This document shows positions 43,866 through 52,987 of a stretch of 64,000 nt of DNA, in pieces. Location of the stretch: assembly GCF_014268595.2 (NCBI RefSeq), contig NZ_CP077091.1:4694001-4758000 (forward strand), given 5' to 3'. A program made the translations under genes and the position numbers. Origin of the DNA: Pseudomonas hamedanensis. Its GTDB lineage: Bacteria > Pseudomonadota > Gammaproteobacteria > Pseudomonadales > Pseudomonadaceae. The notes under the pieces are model-generated. The model did not search any database and was not told the DNA's origin. It was given only the letters and a program-made list of their open reading frames with translations. Within the stretch, counting starts at the first letter, position 1. Every line of letters begins with the position of its first letter.

Positions 43866-44621
43866 TCAGGTCGCGGGGCGAATCGCCTTGATCAACGACT
43901 GCAACGAATACCCCAACCGCGGCGCCAGCGCCTCGGCCCGTTGGGTCAGCGCCTGCATATCCAGGTCCTGATCGAGATCCGCCGGTACGATCAGAATCAC
44001 GTTGCCCTCCTTCACCGGCAGTTCCCAGTAATGCCGGTGGTAGAGCCCGCGCAACAACGCCGCGCCCAGCGGCTTGCCGTCGTCGGTGGCCCACTGATTG
44101 ATCACCAGCCAGCCGCCCGGATTCAGGCGTTTCTGGCAGTCGCCGAGGAAACTCCACGCCAGATGCCCGACACCCGGGCCGACATCGGTATACAGGTCGA
44201 CGAAAATCAGGTCCGCCGGCTCGGCGCTCGGCAGCAACTCGAGGGCATCGCCGACGCGGATGTACAGCCGCGGATCGTCATCCAGCCCCAGGTATTCGAT
44301 CGCCAGGCGCGGTACGTCGGGGCGCAGTTCGATGGCTTCGACGTCTTCCAGCGGGAGGAACTTGAGGCACGCCTGGGTCAGCGTGCCGGCGCCCAGGCCA
44401 AGAAACAGCGCACTCTCCGGTTGTTCATGGCACAGCGCGCCAATCAGCATCGCGCGGGTGTAGTCGTACTCCAGCCAGCTCGGATCAGCGGTGAACACGC
44501 AGCTCTGCTCGATCGCATCGCCAAATTCAAGAAACCGGTAATCGGCCACTTCCAGCACACGAATCACGCCGAACTCGTCCTGTACTTCGGCGAGCAGATG
44601 CTCGACGCGCTCCTCAGTCAT
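43866..44621 (-). CDS. Spermidine synthase-like protein (Rossmann methyltransferase fold)
   Basis: Encodes 251 residues of the spermidine-synthase-like group. LFLGLGAGTLTQACLKFLP is the nucleotide-binding loop, VEAIELRPDV the acidic strand and DLIFVDLYTD the catalytic-site region. SpeE homologues of this short type often lack proven polyamine activity, and no speD or speA is nearby, so the substrate is open. It lies divergently beside the DAHP synthase gene, with 151 bases between. Confidence 0.78.
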   Translation of the reverse strand: MTEERVEHLLAEVQDEFGVIRVLEVADYRFLEFGDAIEQSCVFTADPSWLEYDYTRAMLIGALCHEQPESALFLGLGAGTLTQACLKFLPLEDVEAIELRPDVPRLAIEYLGLDDDPRLYIRVGDALELLPSAEPADLIFVDLYTDVGPGVGHLAWSFLGDCQKRLNPGGWLVINQWATDDGKPLGAALLRGLYHRHYWELPVKEGNVILIVPADLDQDLDMQALTQRAEALAPRLGYSLQSLIKAIRPAT

Positions 44622-44772
44622 TTCGTCTCCTGATGGTCACCGGGCGCGGTGACGCGATGGCAGCGCTGTGGCGCCGTGGCAAAGCGCCGATTGTCGGCGA
44701 AGGGGTGGCAGCAGGTCACGCACTAATTGCTGCTACCATGGCGTTCCCCTGCGTATGAACTTCGAGACCGTG

Positions 44773-46119
44773 ATGAGCCAACCGTGGAGCCCTGACAGCT
44801 GGCGCGCTTTGCCGATCCAGCAACAACCGCAATACCCCGACGCCGCGCACCTGCGCCAGGTCGAGCAGACCCTGGCCAGCTATCCGCCACTGGTGTTCGC
44901 TGGCGAGGCGCGCGAGCTGCGCCGTCAGTTCGCCGAAGTCACTCAGGGCCGGGCGTTCCTGCTGCAGGGCGGCGATTGCGCAGAAAGCTTTGCCGAATTC
45001 TCTGCGGCGAAGATTCGTGACACGTTCAAAGTGCTGCTGCAAATGGCGATTGTCATGACCTTCGCCGCGGGCTGCCCGGTGGTCAAGGTCGGGCGCATGG
45101 CCGGTCAGTTCGCCAAGCCGCGCTCGGCCAATGACGAGACGATCGGCGGCGTGACTCTGCCGGCCTACCGTGGCGACATCGTCAATGGCATCGGCTTCGA
45201 CGAGAAAAGCCGCGTGCCGGACCCGGAACGGCTGTTGCAGTCCTATCACCAGTCCACCGCAACCCTGAACCTGCTGCGCGCCTTCGCCCAGGGCGGCTTT
45301 GCCGATCTGCATCAGGTGCACAAGTGGAACCTGGACTTTATCGCCAACTCGGCGCTTGCCGAGAAATACAGCCACCTCGCCGACCGCATCGATGAAACCC
45401 TGGCGTTCATGCGCGCCTGCGGCATGGACAGCTCGCCGCAACTGCGCGAAACCAGTTTTTTCACCGCTCACGAGGCGTTGCTGCTGAACTACGAAGAAGC
45501 CTTCGTGCGCCGCGACAGCCTGACCAACGATTACTACGATTGCTCGGCGCACATGTTGTGGATCGGCGACCGCACCCGTCAGCTCGACGGCGCCCACGTT
45601 GAGTTCCTGCGCGGGGTGAACAACCCGATCGGCGTCAAGGTCGGCCCAAGCATGCACCCTGACGACCTGATTCGTCTGATCGACGTGCTCAACCCGGACA
45701 ACGACCCGGGCCGCCTCAACCTGATCGCGCGGATGGGCGCGAACAAGGTCGGCGACCACCTGCCGGCACTGATCCGTGCGGTGCAGCGTGAAGGCAAACA
45801 GGTACTGTGGAGTTCCGACCCGATGCACGGCAATACGATCAAGGCCAGCAGCGGCTACAAGACCCGCGACTTTGCGCAGATCCTCGGTGAGGTAAAACAG
45901 TTCTTCCAAGTGCACGAAGCGGAAGGCAGTTACGCTGGCGGCATTCATATCGAGATGACCGGGCAGAACGTCACCGAGTGCATCGGCGGCGCGCGGCCGA
46001 TTACCGAAGATGGCTTGTCGGACCGTTATCACACCCACTGTGATCCACGGATGAATGCCGATCAGTCGCTGGAGCTGGCGTTTTTGATTGCCGAGACTCT
46101 GAAGCAGGTTCGGCGCTAG
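44773..46119 (+). CDS. Class II 3-deoxy-D-arabino-heptulosonate 7-phosphate synthase
   Basis: Encodes 448 residues of the plant-like class II DAHP synthases. [12 protein letters not shown] holds a metal Cys, [14 protein letters not shown] binds phosphate, and [12 protein letters not shown] and [15 protein letters not shown] complete the active site. It condenses PEP and erythrose 4-phosphate at the head of the shikimate pathway. The start [16 protein letters not shown] is the one I recall for P. aeruginosa; ATGs and frame upstream (44668, 44755) are less likely. It is not in a phenazine cluster, so a housekeeping role is more likely than a PhzC role. A class I enzyme is encoded at 60324. Confidence 0.9.
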   Translation: MSQPWSPDSWRALPIQQQPQYPDAAHLRQVEQTLASYPPLVFAGEARELRRQFAEVTQGRAFLLQGGDCAESFAEFSAAKIRDTFKVLLQMAIVMTFAAGCPVVKVGRMAGQFAKPRSANDETIGGVTLPAYRGDIVNGIGFDEKSRVPDPERLLQSYHQSTATLNLLRAFAQGGFADLHQVHKWNLDFIANSALAEKYSHLADRIDETLAFMRACGMDSSPQLRETSFFTAHEALLLNYEEAFVRRDSLTNDYYDCSAHMLWIGDRTRQLDGAHVEFLRGVNNPIGVKVGPSMHPDDLIRLIDVLNPDNDPGRLNLIARMGANKVGDHLPALIRAVQREGKQVLWSSDPMHGNTIKASSGYKTRDFAQILGEVKQFFQVHEAEGSYAGGIHIEMTGQNVTECIGGARPITEDGLSDRYHTHCDPRMNADQSLELAFLIAETLKQVRR

Positions 46120-46135
46120 ATCGAGTCGCCCCGGA

Positions 46136-46203
46136 TCGCGAGCAGGCTCACTCCTACACTTGGAATGCGTTTCCCCTGTAGGAGTGAGCCTGCTCGCGAT
46201 GAG
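46136..46203. repeat. Inverted pair of REP elements
   Basis: TCGCGAGCAGGCTCACTCCT and its complement with a centre of about 20 bases, between two converging genes. Confidence 0.9.
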
Positions 46204-46209
46204 GCCGTT

Positions 46210-47436
46210 TCAGCTTCCATCAACCTGCGCCAATGCCGCCCGTAACCGAGCCGCACTCTCGCGCTGACAATTCAACTGCACGCGCGTCAACCCTAACCAA
46301 TCGGCCATCCGCCGTAAATTCAAGGCCAGCGCCAGCATCCCCGCCTCGTCCAGTCCCGGCGCCTCTTCGTGCACCGCATGCACCGCCAACTGCCCCGCCG
46401 CTCGCTCGGCACGCAGGTCAACGCGCGCGGCGATCCGCTCGTTGTGCAAAAACGGCAACACGTAATAGCCATAAACCCGTTTGTGCTGCGGCGTATAAAT
46501 CTCCAGCCGATAGCGAAAATCGAACAGACGCTCGGTGCGGCTGCGCTCCCAGATCAACGAATCGAACGGCGACAGCAGCGCGCTCGCCGAAACTTTACGC
46601 GGTATCTTCGGCGCCGGCAGGCAATAGGCGATCTGCCGCCAACCGGCAACTTCGCAGGTGTGCAATTGACCAGCCTCCACCAGTTCCGCCAGGCGCGGGC
46701 GCGCATCCGCAGGATTCAGGCGGAAATAATCACGCAGGTCTTTCTCCGTAGCGACGCCCAACGCTTGCGCCGCGTGCAGCAGCAAACCACGCTGGGCCTG
46801 GGCCTCGTCAGGCATTGTCTGTTGCAAAATTGCTGCGGGAAACACCCGCTCGGGTAAATCGTACAAACGCTCAAAACCCCGCCGCCCTGCCACCGTCACC
46901 TCGCCGGTTGCGAACAACCATTCCAGCGCAAGCTTTTCCACACTCCAGTCCCACCATGGCCCCGCCTTGTCCTGGCGGGTCGACAGACTGCCGGCGCCCA
47001 ACGCGCCCTGCTCTTGAACCGCGCCCAGCACCCGGCGAATGACGTCCTGGCGCTCGCGGCCGAACGTTGCCAACTGCCGATAGATGTCCTCGCCACGCCT
47101 GGCGCGCTGCATGCGCCAGCGCATCAGCGGATACATCGACAACGGCAGCAATGAGGCTTCATGTCCCCAATATTCGAAAATCGTACGCCGACGGCCCGAG
47201 CTCCAGGCAGCCTGGTCGAGCAGATCCGAAGAATACGTACCGAGACGAGAGAACAGCGGCAGGTAGTGCGAGCGCACCACGGCGTTGACGGAGTCGATTT
47301 GCAGCAGGCCCAGCCGTTCGATCAGCCGGTTGAGGTGCGCAGCGTTGACGGTTGGCGGCTGGCGCCCGTTGAATCCTTGGGCGGCCAGCGCCAGACGTCG
47401 CGCCTGTTTGAGGGATAAGGCCAGTGTCGCGGGCAT
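46210..47436 (-). CDS. Winged-helix protein of the YcaQ/AlkX type (DNA crosslink glycosylase family)
   Basis: Encodes 408 residues, the length of E. coli YcaQ (AlkX). The QxD catalytic motif is present in LGLLQIDSVNAVVRSHYLP, and LFSRLG, FEYWGHEASLLP and LSPFDSLIWERSRTERLFDFRY are family segments. These enzymes unhook DNA interstrand crosslinks, for example those made by azinomycin or nitrogen mustards. AAGGAG six bases before the ATG at 47436 sets the start rather than a codon eight earlier. No secondary-metabolite genes are close, so it looks like the general repair type. Confidence 0.85.
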   Translation of the reverse strand: MPATLALSLKQARRLALAAQGFNGRQPPTVNAAHLNRLIERLGLLQIDSVNAVVRSHYLPLFSRLGTYSSDLLDQAAWSSGRRRTIFEYWGHEASLLPLSMYPLMRWRMQRARRGEDIYRQLATFGRERQDVIRRVLGAVQEQGALGAGSLSTRQDKAGPWWDWSVEKLALEWLFATGEVTVAGRRGFERLYDLPERVFPAAILQQTMPDEAQAQRGLLLHAAQALGVATEKDLRDYFRLNPADARPRLAELVEAGQLHTCEVAGWRQIAYCLPAPKIPRKVSASALLSPFDSLIWERSRTERLFDFRYRLEIYTPQHKRVYGYYVLPFLHNERIAARVDLRAERAAGQLAVHAVHEEAPGLDEAGMLALALNLRRMADWLGLTRVQLNCQRESAARLRAALAQVDGS

Positions 47437-47500
47437 GAGCATCTCCTTGTCTGCTCGCAACCTACCTCAGCCGAAAGTGGTTTGTGTAGCGTTCGCTTGA

Positions 47501-47722
47501 TCATTTATGCATCGGGTCGTCCCAGAACGGCCGCACCGACTCGTGCTCGACATCGGCACGACTGACGCCGATGTCCTTCAACGCTTCGTCGCTGAGACTG
47601 GCCAGCAATTCACGCTCGCGGTGCAATTCGTACCAGCGGCTAAACTTGTGCAGCAGGTCGGAAACAATATGGCCGTGGCCGGCATGTTCTACATCGCCTG
47701 GATACTCTCTTTGACCTTTCAT
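47501..47722 (-). CDS. Small DUF1127 protein
   Basis: Encodes 73 residues. The C-terminal half has the DUF1127 helical motif RWYELHRERELLASLSDEAL, continuing KDIGVSRADVE. DUF1127 proteins are short, basic to neutral and have been linked to RNA binding and phosphate/arginine responses in other bacteria. AAAGGAGG lies eight bases before the ATG. It diverges from the LysR gene at 47784. Confidence 0.85.
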   Translation of the reverse strand: MKGQREYPGDVEHAGHGHIVSDLLHKFSRWYELHRERELLASLSDEALKDIGVSRADVEHESVRPFWDDPMHK

Positions 47723-47783
47723 CGTGTTGCCTCCTTTTGTGGATGGCTCAAGTCTCGCGCTGGCGCTAAGATCAATCCAACGA

Positions 47784-48674
47784 ATGTTTCTGATGGCATG
47801 CATCACGGAGATTCATCAATTGTCGGCCTACCCCAGTATCGATACCGATGTCCTGCGCACCTTTGTCGCCATTGCCGATCAAGGCGGTTTCACCCGCGCC
47901 GGCGAGATGGTCAACCGCACGCAATCGGCGGTCAGCATGCAAATGAAGCGGCTGGAAGAAGACGTGTTGCAGCGCCAGCTGTTTGAGCGCGACGGCCGCC
48001 AGGTGCGGCTGACTGCCGAGGGCCAGGTGTTGCTCGGCTATGCGCGGCGCATCCTCAAGTTGCACAGCGAGGTGTTCAACACTTTGCGCGAGCCGCACAT
48101 GGTCGGCACCGTCCGGATCGGCACGCCGGACGATTACGTGATGCGCTTTCTGCCAGGAATCCTGTCGCGGTTCGCGCAGTTCTATCCGCTGATTCAGATC
48201 GAAGTGCATTGCGAGTCGAGCAAGCAGTTGCTGCAACGCACCGATCTGGATTTGTCGATCGTTACGCGAGAGCCAGGCAACGAGCTTGGACAGCTATTGC
48301 GCAAGGAGCGGTTTGTCTGGGCCGAAGCACAGAACTTCAGCGCGCACGAACAGACGCCGCTGCCGCTGGCGATGTTCAACAGTGATTGTTTCTGTCGTTT
48401 GTGGGCGTGCAATGCGCTGGATGCGATGGGCCGCGATTACCGCATCGCCTACAACAGCAGCAGTTTGTCGGCGCTGATGGCCGTGGTCAGCGCGGGTCTG
48501 GCGATCACCGCACAACTGGAGAGTCTGATCACCCCGGACATGCGCATTCTCGGTGCCGACGAAGGCCTGCCGTTGTTGCCGGAAGCCAGCATCATGCTGA
48601 TCCGCAACCTCAACAATCCGTCGCCGATCACCGAATGCCTGGCCGAGCACATCGTCGAAGGCTTCAAACTTTAA
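47784..48674 (+). CDS. LysR-family transcriptional regulator
   Basis: Encodes about 296 residues. The N-terminal helix-turn-helix is VLRTFVAIADQGGFTRAGEM and VNRTQSAVSMQMKRLEED, and the effector domain begins near residue 95 (VRIGTPDDYVMRFLP). There are several possible starts (47724, 47784, 47793) and no good ribosome-binding site; I give 47784. The 3' end overlaps the convergent TauE/SafE gene by 11 bases. The controlled genes are not evident; the divergent DUF1127 gene is a candidate. Confidence 0.82.
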   Translation: MFLMACITEIHQLSAYPSIDTDVLRTFVAIADQGGFTRAGEMVNRTQSAVSMQMKRLEEDVLQRQLFERDGRQVRLTAEGQVLLGYARRILKLHSEVFNTLREPHMVGTVRIGTPDDYVMRFLPGILSRFAQFYPLIQIEVHCESSKQLLQRTDLDLSIVTREPGNELGQLLRKERFVWAEAQNFSAHEQTPLPLAMFNSDCFCRLWACNALDAMGRDYRIAYNSSSLSALMAVVSAGLAITAQLESLITPDMRILGADEGLPLLPEASIMLIRNLNNPSPITECLAEHIVEGFKL

Positions 48675-49410
48675 ACGCGAGCATCACCGCACACAGCACC
48701 AGAAAACCGCAGAACAGCCCCCGCAGCAGTTTTTCCGGCAAGGCGTGGGCGACTTTCACGCCCCAACTGATGCTGGCCAGACCGCCGATGGCCAAAGGCA
48801 AGCCGATCATCCAGTTGACTTCGTGGTGCACCGCGTAAGTGACCAGGGTCACGCCGGTGCTTGGCAATGCCAGCGCCAGCGACAGACCTTGCGCCACCAC
48901 TTGCGTGGTGCCGAACAGGCTGGTCAACACAGGCGTGGCCACCACGGCTCCGCCAACGCCGAACAACCCGCCCATGGTCCCGGACGCTGCGCCAAGCACG
49001 CCGAGCCACGGCCAGGAATAGCGCATCTCGGCGCTCGGCGCGGGTCGCCGGCCGAACATCTTCAGCAAGTTGTAAGCCGACAGCGCCACCAGAAACGCGA
49101 CAAAGCCGATGCGCATGGTTTGCGCATCGATGCCCACCGCCCAGATCGAACCGAGCCAGGCAAAGCAAAAGCCCATCGCCGCCAACGGCAGCGCATGACG
49201 CAGTTCGATGCGATTGCGTTGGTGATAGCGCCACAGCGCCAGCATCACGTTCGGCACCACCATCACCAGCGCGGTGCCTTGGGCGATCTGTTGATCCAGT
49301 CCGAACCATACGCCGAGCAAGGGAATGGCGATCAAACCACCGCCGATGCCGAAGATTCCGCCCAAGGTACCCAAGGCGGCGCCAAACAACAGGTACAACA
49401 AAAGCTCCAT
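48664..49410 (-). CDS. TauE/SafE-family sulfite or organic-anion exporter-like membrane protein
   Basis: Encodes 248 residues with about eight membrane segments in two related halves; each half starts with a glycine-rich GTLGGIFGIGGGLIAIPLL or GTMGGLFGVGGAVVATPVL motif. TauE/SafE proteins export sulfite, sulfoacetate or related anions. The start is uncertain among nearby GTG and ATG codons; 49410 begins the first helix. It is divergent from a LysR gene 113 bases away, a common regulator and transporter arrangement. Confidence 0.85.
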   Translation of the reverse strand: MELLLYLLFGAALGTLGGIFGIGGGLIAIPLLGVWFGLDQQIAQGTALVMVVPNVMLALWRYHQRNRIELRHALPLAAMGFCFAWLGSIWAVGIDAQTMRIGFVAFLVALSAYNLLKMFGRRPAPSAEMRYSWPWLGVLGAASGTMGGLFGVGGAVVATPVLTSLFGTTQVVAQGLSLALALPSTGVTLVTYAVHHEVNWMIGLPLAIGGLASISWGVKVAHALPEKLLRGLFCGFLVLCAVMLAFKV

Positions 49411-49523
49411 CACAACCGTCATCCTCAAGCGTCAAGTGACCAATGCTACGCAGTCGCGCCTAGCGGGGAAACGCACAGCAACGCACAATGGCTATGCCGA
49501 TTTTGCACAAGCGTGTTTTTCTG

Positions 49524-50480
49524 ATGAATCCCAACCAATTGACCGACCAGCTCGGCTTGTTCCTTGATGTATTGGAGAGCGGCAGCTTTTCGGCCGCTTC
49601 GCGTCGCCATCCGCTGACGCCTTCCGCCGTGGCGCGGCGCATCGACAGCCTGGAAAGTGCGGTGGGCAGCCAGTTATTCGTGCGCAGCACCCATGCCGTA
49701 CTCCCGACCTCGGCCGGCATGGCGTTTGCCGAACGAGCGCGACGGATCATCGCCGAGCTGCAACTGGCACGCGCCGAAGCCGTGTCCCTGAGCAGCGCAC
49801 CTGAAGGGCTGATCCGCATCGACGCACCCGCGGCCTTCGGACGTCGGCATCTGGCGCCAGTGATTGCCGATTTTCTTTTGCTCTACCCCGGACTCGACGT
49901 GCAGATGCACCTGATCGACAGCTTCATCGACATGGCCGGCGCCAATCTGGGCAAGGTCGACCTGGTGCTGCGTGCCGGCCAACTGGCGGACACCCGATTG
50001 GTCGCGACACCGCTGGCAAGCATGGTCCGTGTCGCCTGCGCCAGTCCCGACTATCTGAAGCGCCGTGGCGTTCCCAATCACCCTGCGCAGTTGAACGAAC
50101 ACGACGGTCTGGACTGGGAAGGCCTTGCGCCGCCCTTCGCCTGGAAGTTCGAGGTGGACGGGCAGATGCAGTTGCATCGTCCGTCGCGCATACGCCTGAG
50201 CGCCAACAATGCCGAGGCCCTGGCGTGTGGCGCGGCGGCGGGACTGGGCGTCGCACACCTGCCAACCTGGCTGGCCAGCGAATACCTGCTGCGCGGCGAG
50301 TTGCTGCCGCTGTTTTGTGAACACGGCCTGCCGCCGCCGGAGTGCACCGGCATTTATGCGCTGCGGATGGAACAGCAGATTCATTCGCGCAGTCGTTTGT
50401 TGCTGGAGTACCTGAAAACCCGCTTCAGCCCGGTGCCGCCTTGGGACCTGGCTTTGCAACGGCAATTCGCTCGACACTGA
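49524..50480 (+). CDS. LysR-family transcriptional regulator (AaeR-like)
   Basis: Encodes 318 residues. The helix-turn-helix is LGLFLDVLESGSFSAASRR and LTPSAVARRIDSLESAVGSQ; the effector domain starts with LIRIDAPAAFGRRHLAPV, as in regulators of the AaeR/DmlR branch. The ATG at 49524 fits the family start MNPNQLTDQL. It probably controls the divergent TauE-like transporter. A ligand cannot be inferred. Confidence 0.83.
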   Translation: MNPNQLTDQLGLFLDVLESGSFSAASRRHPLTPSAVARRIDSLESAVGSQLFVRSTHAVLPTSAGMAFAERARRIIAELQLARAEAVSLSSAPEGLIRIDAPAAFGRRHLAPVIADFLLLYPGLDVQMHLIDSFIDMAGANLGKVDLVLRAGQLADTRLVATPLASMVRVACASPDYLKRRGVPNHPAQLNEHDGLDWEGLAPPFAWKFEVDGQMQLHRPSRIRLSANNAEALACGAAAGLGVAHLPTWLASEYLLRGELLPLFCEHGLPPPECTGIYALRMEQQIHSRSRLLLEYLKTRFSPVPPWDLALQRQFARH

Positions 50481-50553
50481 CCCGGGCATATTTATCTGGC
50501 GCATTAAAGATTCGAGCGCTAGATTTAAAACGATCAACGATCAAGGCTTTGAC

Positions 50554-51009
50554 ATGACTTCCGAACGCGACAATTGCGACGACTTGCTGCTCGACAACCA
50601 GGCGTGCTTCGCCCTGCACTCGACGTCGCTGATGATGACCAAGGTCTACAAACCGCTGTTGCAGGCGCTGGGGCTGACCTATCCGCAGTATCTGGCGATG
50701 ATGGTGCTGTGGGAGCAAGACGGTTTGACCGTGGGGGAAATCAGCGCTCGTCTGCTTACCGATCCGGGATCGCTGACCCCGCTGCTCAAACGCCTGGAAG
50801 CGGAAGGCCTGCTTAGCCGCACCCGCAGCAAAGCGGATGAACGGGTGGTGATTGTCGAGCTGACCGAAGCGGGCCGGGCCTTGCGCGACAAGGCGCAAAC
50901 CGTGCCTCAGTGCATTTTGGGTGCCAGCGGTTTCACCCTGGAGCGATTGCAGAAATTGCAGGCCGAATTGCAGGCACTGCGGGGGCATCTGCAAGACAGC
51001 CTCAACTGA
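50554..51009 (+). CDS. ohrR: Organic hydroperoxide-sensing repressor OhrR
   Basis: Encodes 151 residues of the MarR family. The peroxide-sensing Cys lies in [15 protein letters not shown] (C19), and the wing and recognition helix region is [20 protein letters not shown]. When organic peroxide oxidises the Cys, the protein leaves DNA and ohr is expressed. The gap before it holds a GCGCTA half-site like that of the ohr operators. It is separated from ohr by 323 bases, including a REP pair, so ohr has its own promoter. Confidence 0.9.
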   Translation: MTSERDNCDDLLLDNQACFALHSTSLMMTKVYKPLLQALGLTYPQYLAMMVLWEQDGLTVGEISARLLTDPGSLTPLLKRLEAEGLLSRTRSKADERVVIVELTEAGRALRDKAQTVPQCILGASGFTLERLQKLQAELQALRGHLQDSLN

Positions 51010-51022
51010 ACGCCACAGTCCC

Positions 51023-51114
51023 CTGTAGGAGTGAGCCTGCTCGCGATAGCGGTATTCCAGTCACCGCATATGTTGCCTGACAGAACGCTATCGCGAGCAG
51101 GCTCACTCCTACAG
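51023..51114. repeat. Inverted pair of REP elements
   Basis: CTGTAGGAGTGAGCCTGCTC and its complement lie at the two ends, with a centre of about 40 bases that is itself partly self-complementary (ATAGCG and CGCTAT). It stands between ohrR and ohr. Confidence 0.9.
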
Positions 51115-51240
51115 TAGAGCGCCTTCGCCTGAAAATATCTTTCGCCTTCAAATCCCCTCCGAGCCTTCTATCTCAACCCTCTCCAGCTGATTGATCTCTC
51201 GACAGTCACGTTATTTCAAATTTTCTCAAAAATTTATCTT

Positions 51241-51303
51241 GCGCGCTAAACATTAGCGCTATACATTCTCTTCACACCTACTTAGCGCGCAAACAATTAG
51301 CGC
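51241..51303. promoter_or_regulatory. Two OhrR-type operator candidates upstream of ohr
   Basis: GCGCTAAACATTAGCGC (51243-51259) is a perfect palindrome with a 3-base centre. A related element, TTAGCGCGCAAACAATTAGC (51282 onward, continuing GC), follows about 23 bases later and repeats TTAGCGC twice. Both precede the ohr start, and the ATACATTCT stretch between them could be a -10 region. OhrR is the obvious candidate protein. Confidence 0.7.
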
Positions 51304-51332
51304 ACAACATCACAACCAACGAGGCTCACACC

Positions 51333-51752
51333 ATGCAAACTCTCTACACCGCAATCGCAACTTCCACTGGCGGCCGTGACGGTCGTGCGATCTCCAGCGA
51401 TAACGTGCTTGACGTCAAACTCGCCACCCCCAAAGAACTCGGCGGTGCCGGCGGCGCGGCGACCAATCCGGAACAACTGTTCGCTGCCGGTTACTCGGCC
51501 TGCTTCATCGGCGCGTTGAAATTCGTCGCCAGCCAGACCAAACGCAAGATTCCGGACGACGCGTCGATTACCGCCCATGTCGGCATCGGCCAGATCCCTG
51601 GCGGTTTCGGTCTGGACATCGATTTGCACATCAGCCTGCCGGGCCTTGAACAAGCCGACGCACAAGCGCTGGTCGACGCAGCTCACCAGGTCTGCCCGTA
51701 CTCCAACGCCACCCGTGGCAACGTCGATGTCCGTCTGCACGTCACCGTGTAA
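51333..51752 (+). CDS. ohr: Organic hydroperoxide resistance protein Ohr
   Basis: Encodes 139 residues of the Ohr/OsmC fold. The two redox cysteines are in GYSACFIGAL and QVCPYSNATRGN, and AATNPEQLFAAGYSAC is the family signature. Ohr reduces organic and fatty-acid hydroperoxides with lipoylated proteins as electron donors. Its expression is probably set by OhrR through the palindromes upstream. The next gene, a secreted esterase, starts only 36 bases later with no terminator between. Confidence 0.94.
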   Translation: MQTLYTAIATSTGGRDGRAISSDNVLDVKLATPKELGGAGGAATNPEQLFAAGYSACFIGALKFVASQTKRKIPDDASITAHVGIGQIPGGFGLDIDLHISLPGLEQADAQALVDAAHQVCPYSNATRGNVDVRLHVTV

Positions 51753-51788
51753 TCACTCAAGCCCCCGGCCCGAACAAGGAAATTGAAC

Positions 51789-52799
51789 ATGAACACTTTC
51801 AGCAAAGTCTTGACCGGTACCCTTCTCGCCCTCTCGGTGCACAGCGCTTTTGCCGGTGATGTCGAACACAACACCCAGGCCTTTCTCGATGTGCTGAATT
51901 CAGGCAGCGGCAAGCCGATCGAGCAGCTGTCGCCCAAGGATGCCCGCGCCGTGCTGGTCGGCGCGCAGTCCGGGGTCAAGTTGACGCTGCCCAAAGCCGA
52001 CGTCAGCGAAAAGACCGTGCAGGTCGATGGTCAATCGTTGAGCCTGACCATCGTCCGGCCGGCCGGGGTCAAGGGTGAGCTGCCGGTGTTCATGTTCTTC
52101 CACGGCGGCGGCTGGGTGCTGGGGGATTTCCCGACGCACGAACGCCTGGTGCGGGATCTGGTGGTCGGTTCAGGGGCGGCGGCGGTGTTCGTCAATTACA
52201 CCCCTTCACCGGAAGCGCATTACCCGGTGGCGATCAACCAGGCCTACGCCGCGACTAAATGGGTGGCGGAACACGGCAAAGAGATCAACGTCGACGGCAA
52301 GCGTCTGGCCGTGGCCGGCAACAGCGTCGGCGGCAATATGGCGGCGGTTGTAGCGCTGATGGCGAAAGACAAAGGCACGCCGGCGATCAAATTCCAGGTG
52401 CTGCTGTGGCCGGTGACCGATGCCAACTTCGACACCGGTTCGTATAACCAGTACGCAGAAGGTCACTTCCTCACCCGCAACATGATGAAGTGGTTCTGGG
52501 ACAACTACACCACCGACGCCAGGCAGCGTAACGAGATCTACGCCTCGCCGCTGCGCGCCACCACCGCACAACTCAAAGGCTTGCCGCCTGCGCTGGTACA
52601 GACCGCCAGCGCCGACGTGCTGCGTGATGAGGGCGAGGCTTACGCACGCAAACTCGACGAAGCGGGTGTGCCGGTGACGGCGGTGCGGTACAACGGCATG
52701 ATCCACGATTACGGTTTGCTCAACGTGGTCAGCCAGGTGCCGGCGGTGCGGTCGGCGATGTTGCAGGCTTCGCAAGAGCTTAAGGAACACCTGAAATAA
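51789..52799 (+). CDS. Secreted alpha/beta-hydrolase (hormone-sensitive-lipase-type esterase)
   Basis: Encodes 336 residues with a clear cleaved signal peptide ending in SAFA. The oxyanion-hole motif FFHGGGWVLG, the nucleophile elbow AGNSVGGNMA (Ser), an Asp in ASADVLRDEGE and a His in MIHDYG give a full HSL-type catalytic triad. It should act on esters or lipids in the periplasm or outside. It probably forms an operon with ohr. Substrate and role in peroxide stress are inference. AAGGAA precedes the ATG at 51789. Confidence 0.85.
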   Translation: MNTFSKVLTGTLLALSVHSAFAGDVEHNTQAFLDVLNSGSGKPIEQLSPKDARAVLVGAQSGVKLTLPKADVSEKTVQVDGQSLSLTIVRPAGVKGELPVFMFFHGGGWVLGDFPTHERLVRDLVVGSGAAAVFVNYTPSPEAHYPVAINQAYAATKWVAEHGKEINVDGKRLAVAGNSVGGNMAAVVALMAKDKGTPAIKFQVLLWPVTDANFDTGSYNQYAEGHFLTRNMMKWFWDNYTTDARQRNEIYASPLRATTAQLKGLPPALVQTASADVLRDEGEAYARKLDEAGVPVTAVRYNGMIHDYGLLNVVSQVPAVRSAMLQASQELKEHLK

Positions 52800-52812
52800 C
52801 CACATCCCCCCC

Positions 52813-52904
52813 CTGTAGGAGTGAGCCTGCTCGCGATAGCGTCATTTCAGTCGACCTCTTCAGTGACTGAATCACCGCCATCGCGAGCAGGCTCACCCCT
52901 ACAG
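52813..52904. repeat. Inverted pair of REP elements
   Basis: CTGTAGGAGTGAGCCTGCTC at the left and GCAGGCTCACCCCTACAG at the right; the right copy has one substitution. It follows the esterase gene. Confidence 0.9.
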
Positions 52905-52937
52905 GGGATTTGCGTTGTTGCACAAACCGCAGGCACA

Positions 52938-52968
52938 AAAAAACCCGACTCAATGGTCGGGTTTTTTC
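52938..52968. terminator. Intrinsic terminator after efp (usable on both strands)
   Basis: AACCCGAC and GTCGGGTT flank a six-base loop, with A-runs on the left and T-runs on the right. It serves efp on the minus strand and probably the ohr-esterase unit on the plus strand. Confidence 0.85.
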
Positions 52969-52987
52969 TTTCCGGAAAAAGCAGTGC

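Noticed and set aside
44773..46119. PhzC of a phenazine cluster
   Set aside because: None of the other phz genes is present; the neighbours are housekeeping genes also found beside this gene in strains as I recall them.
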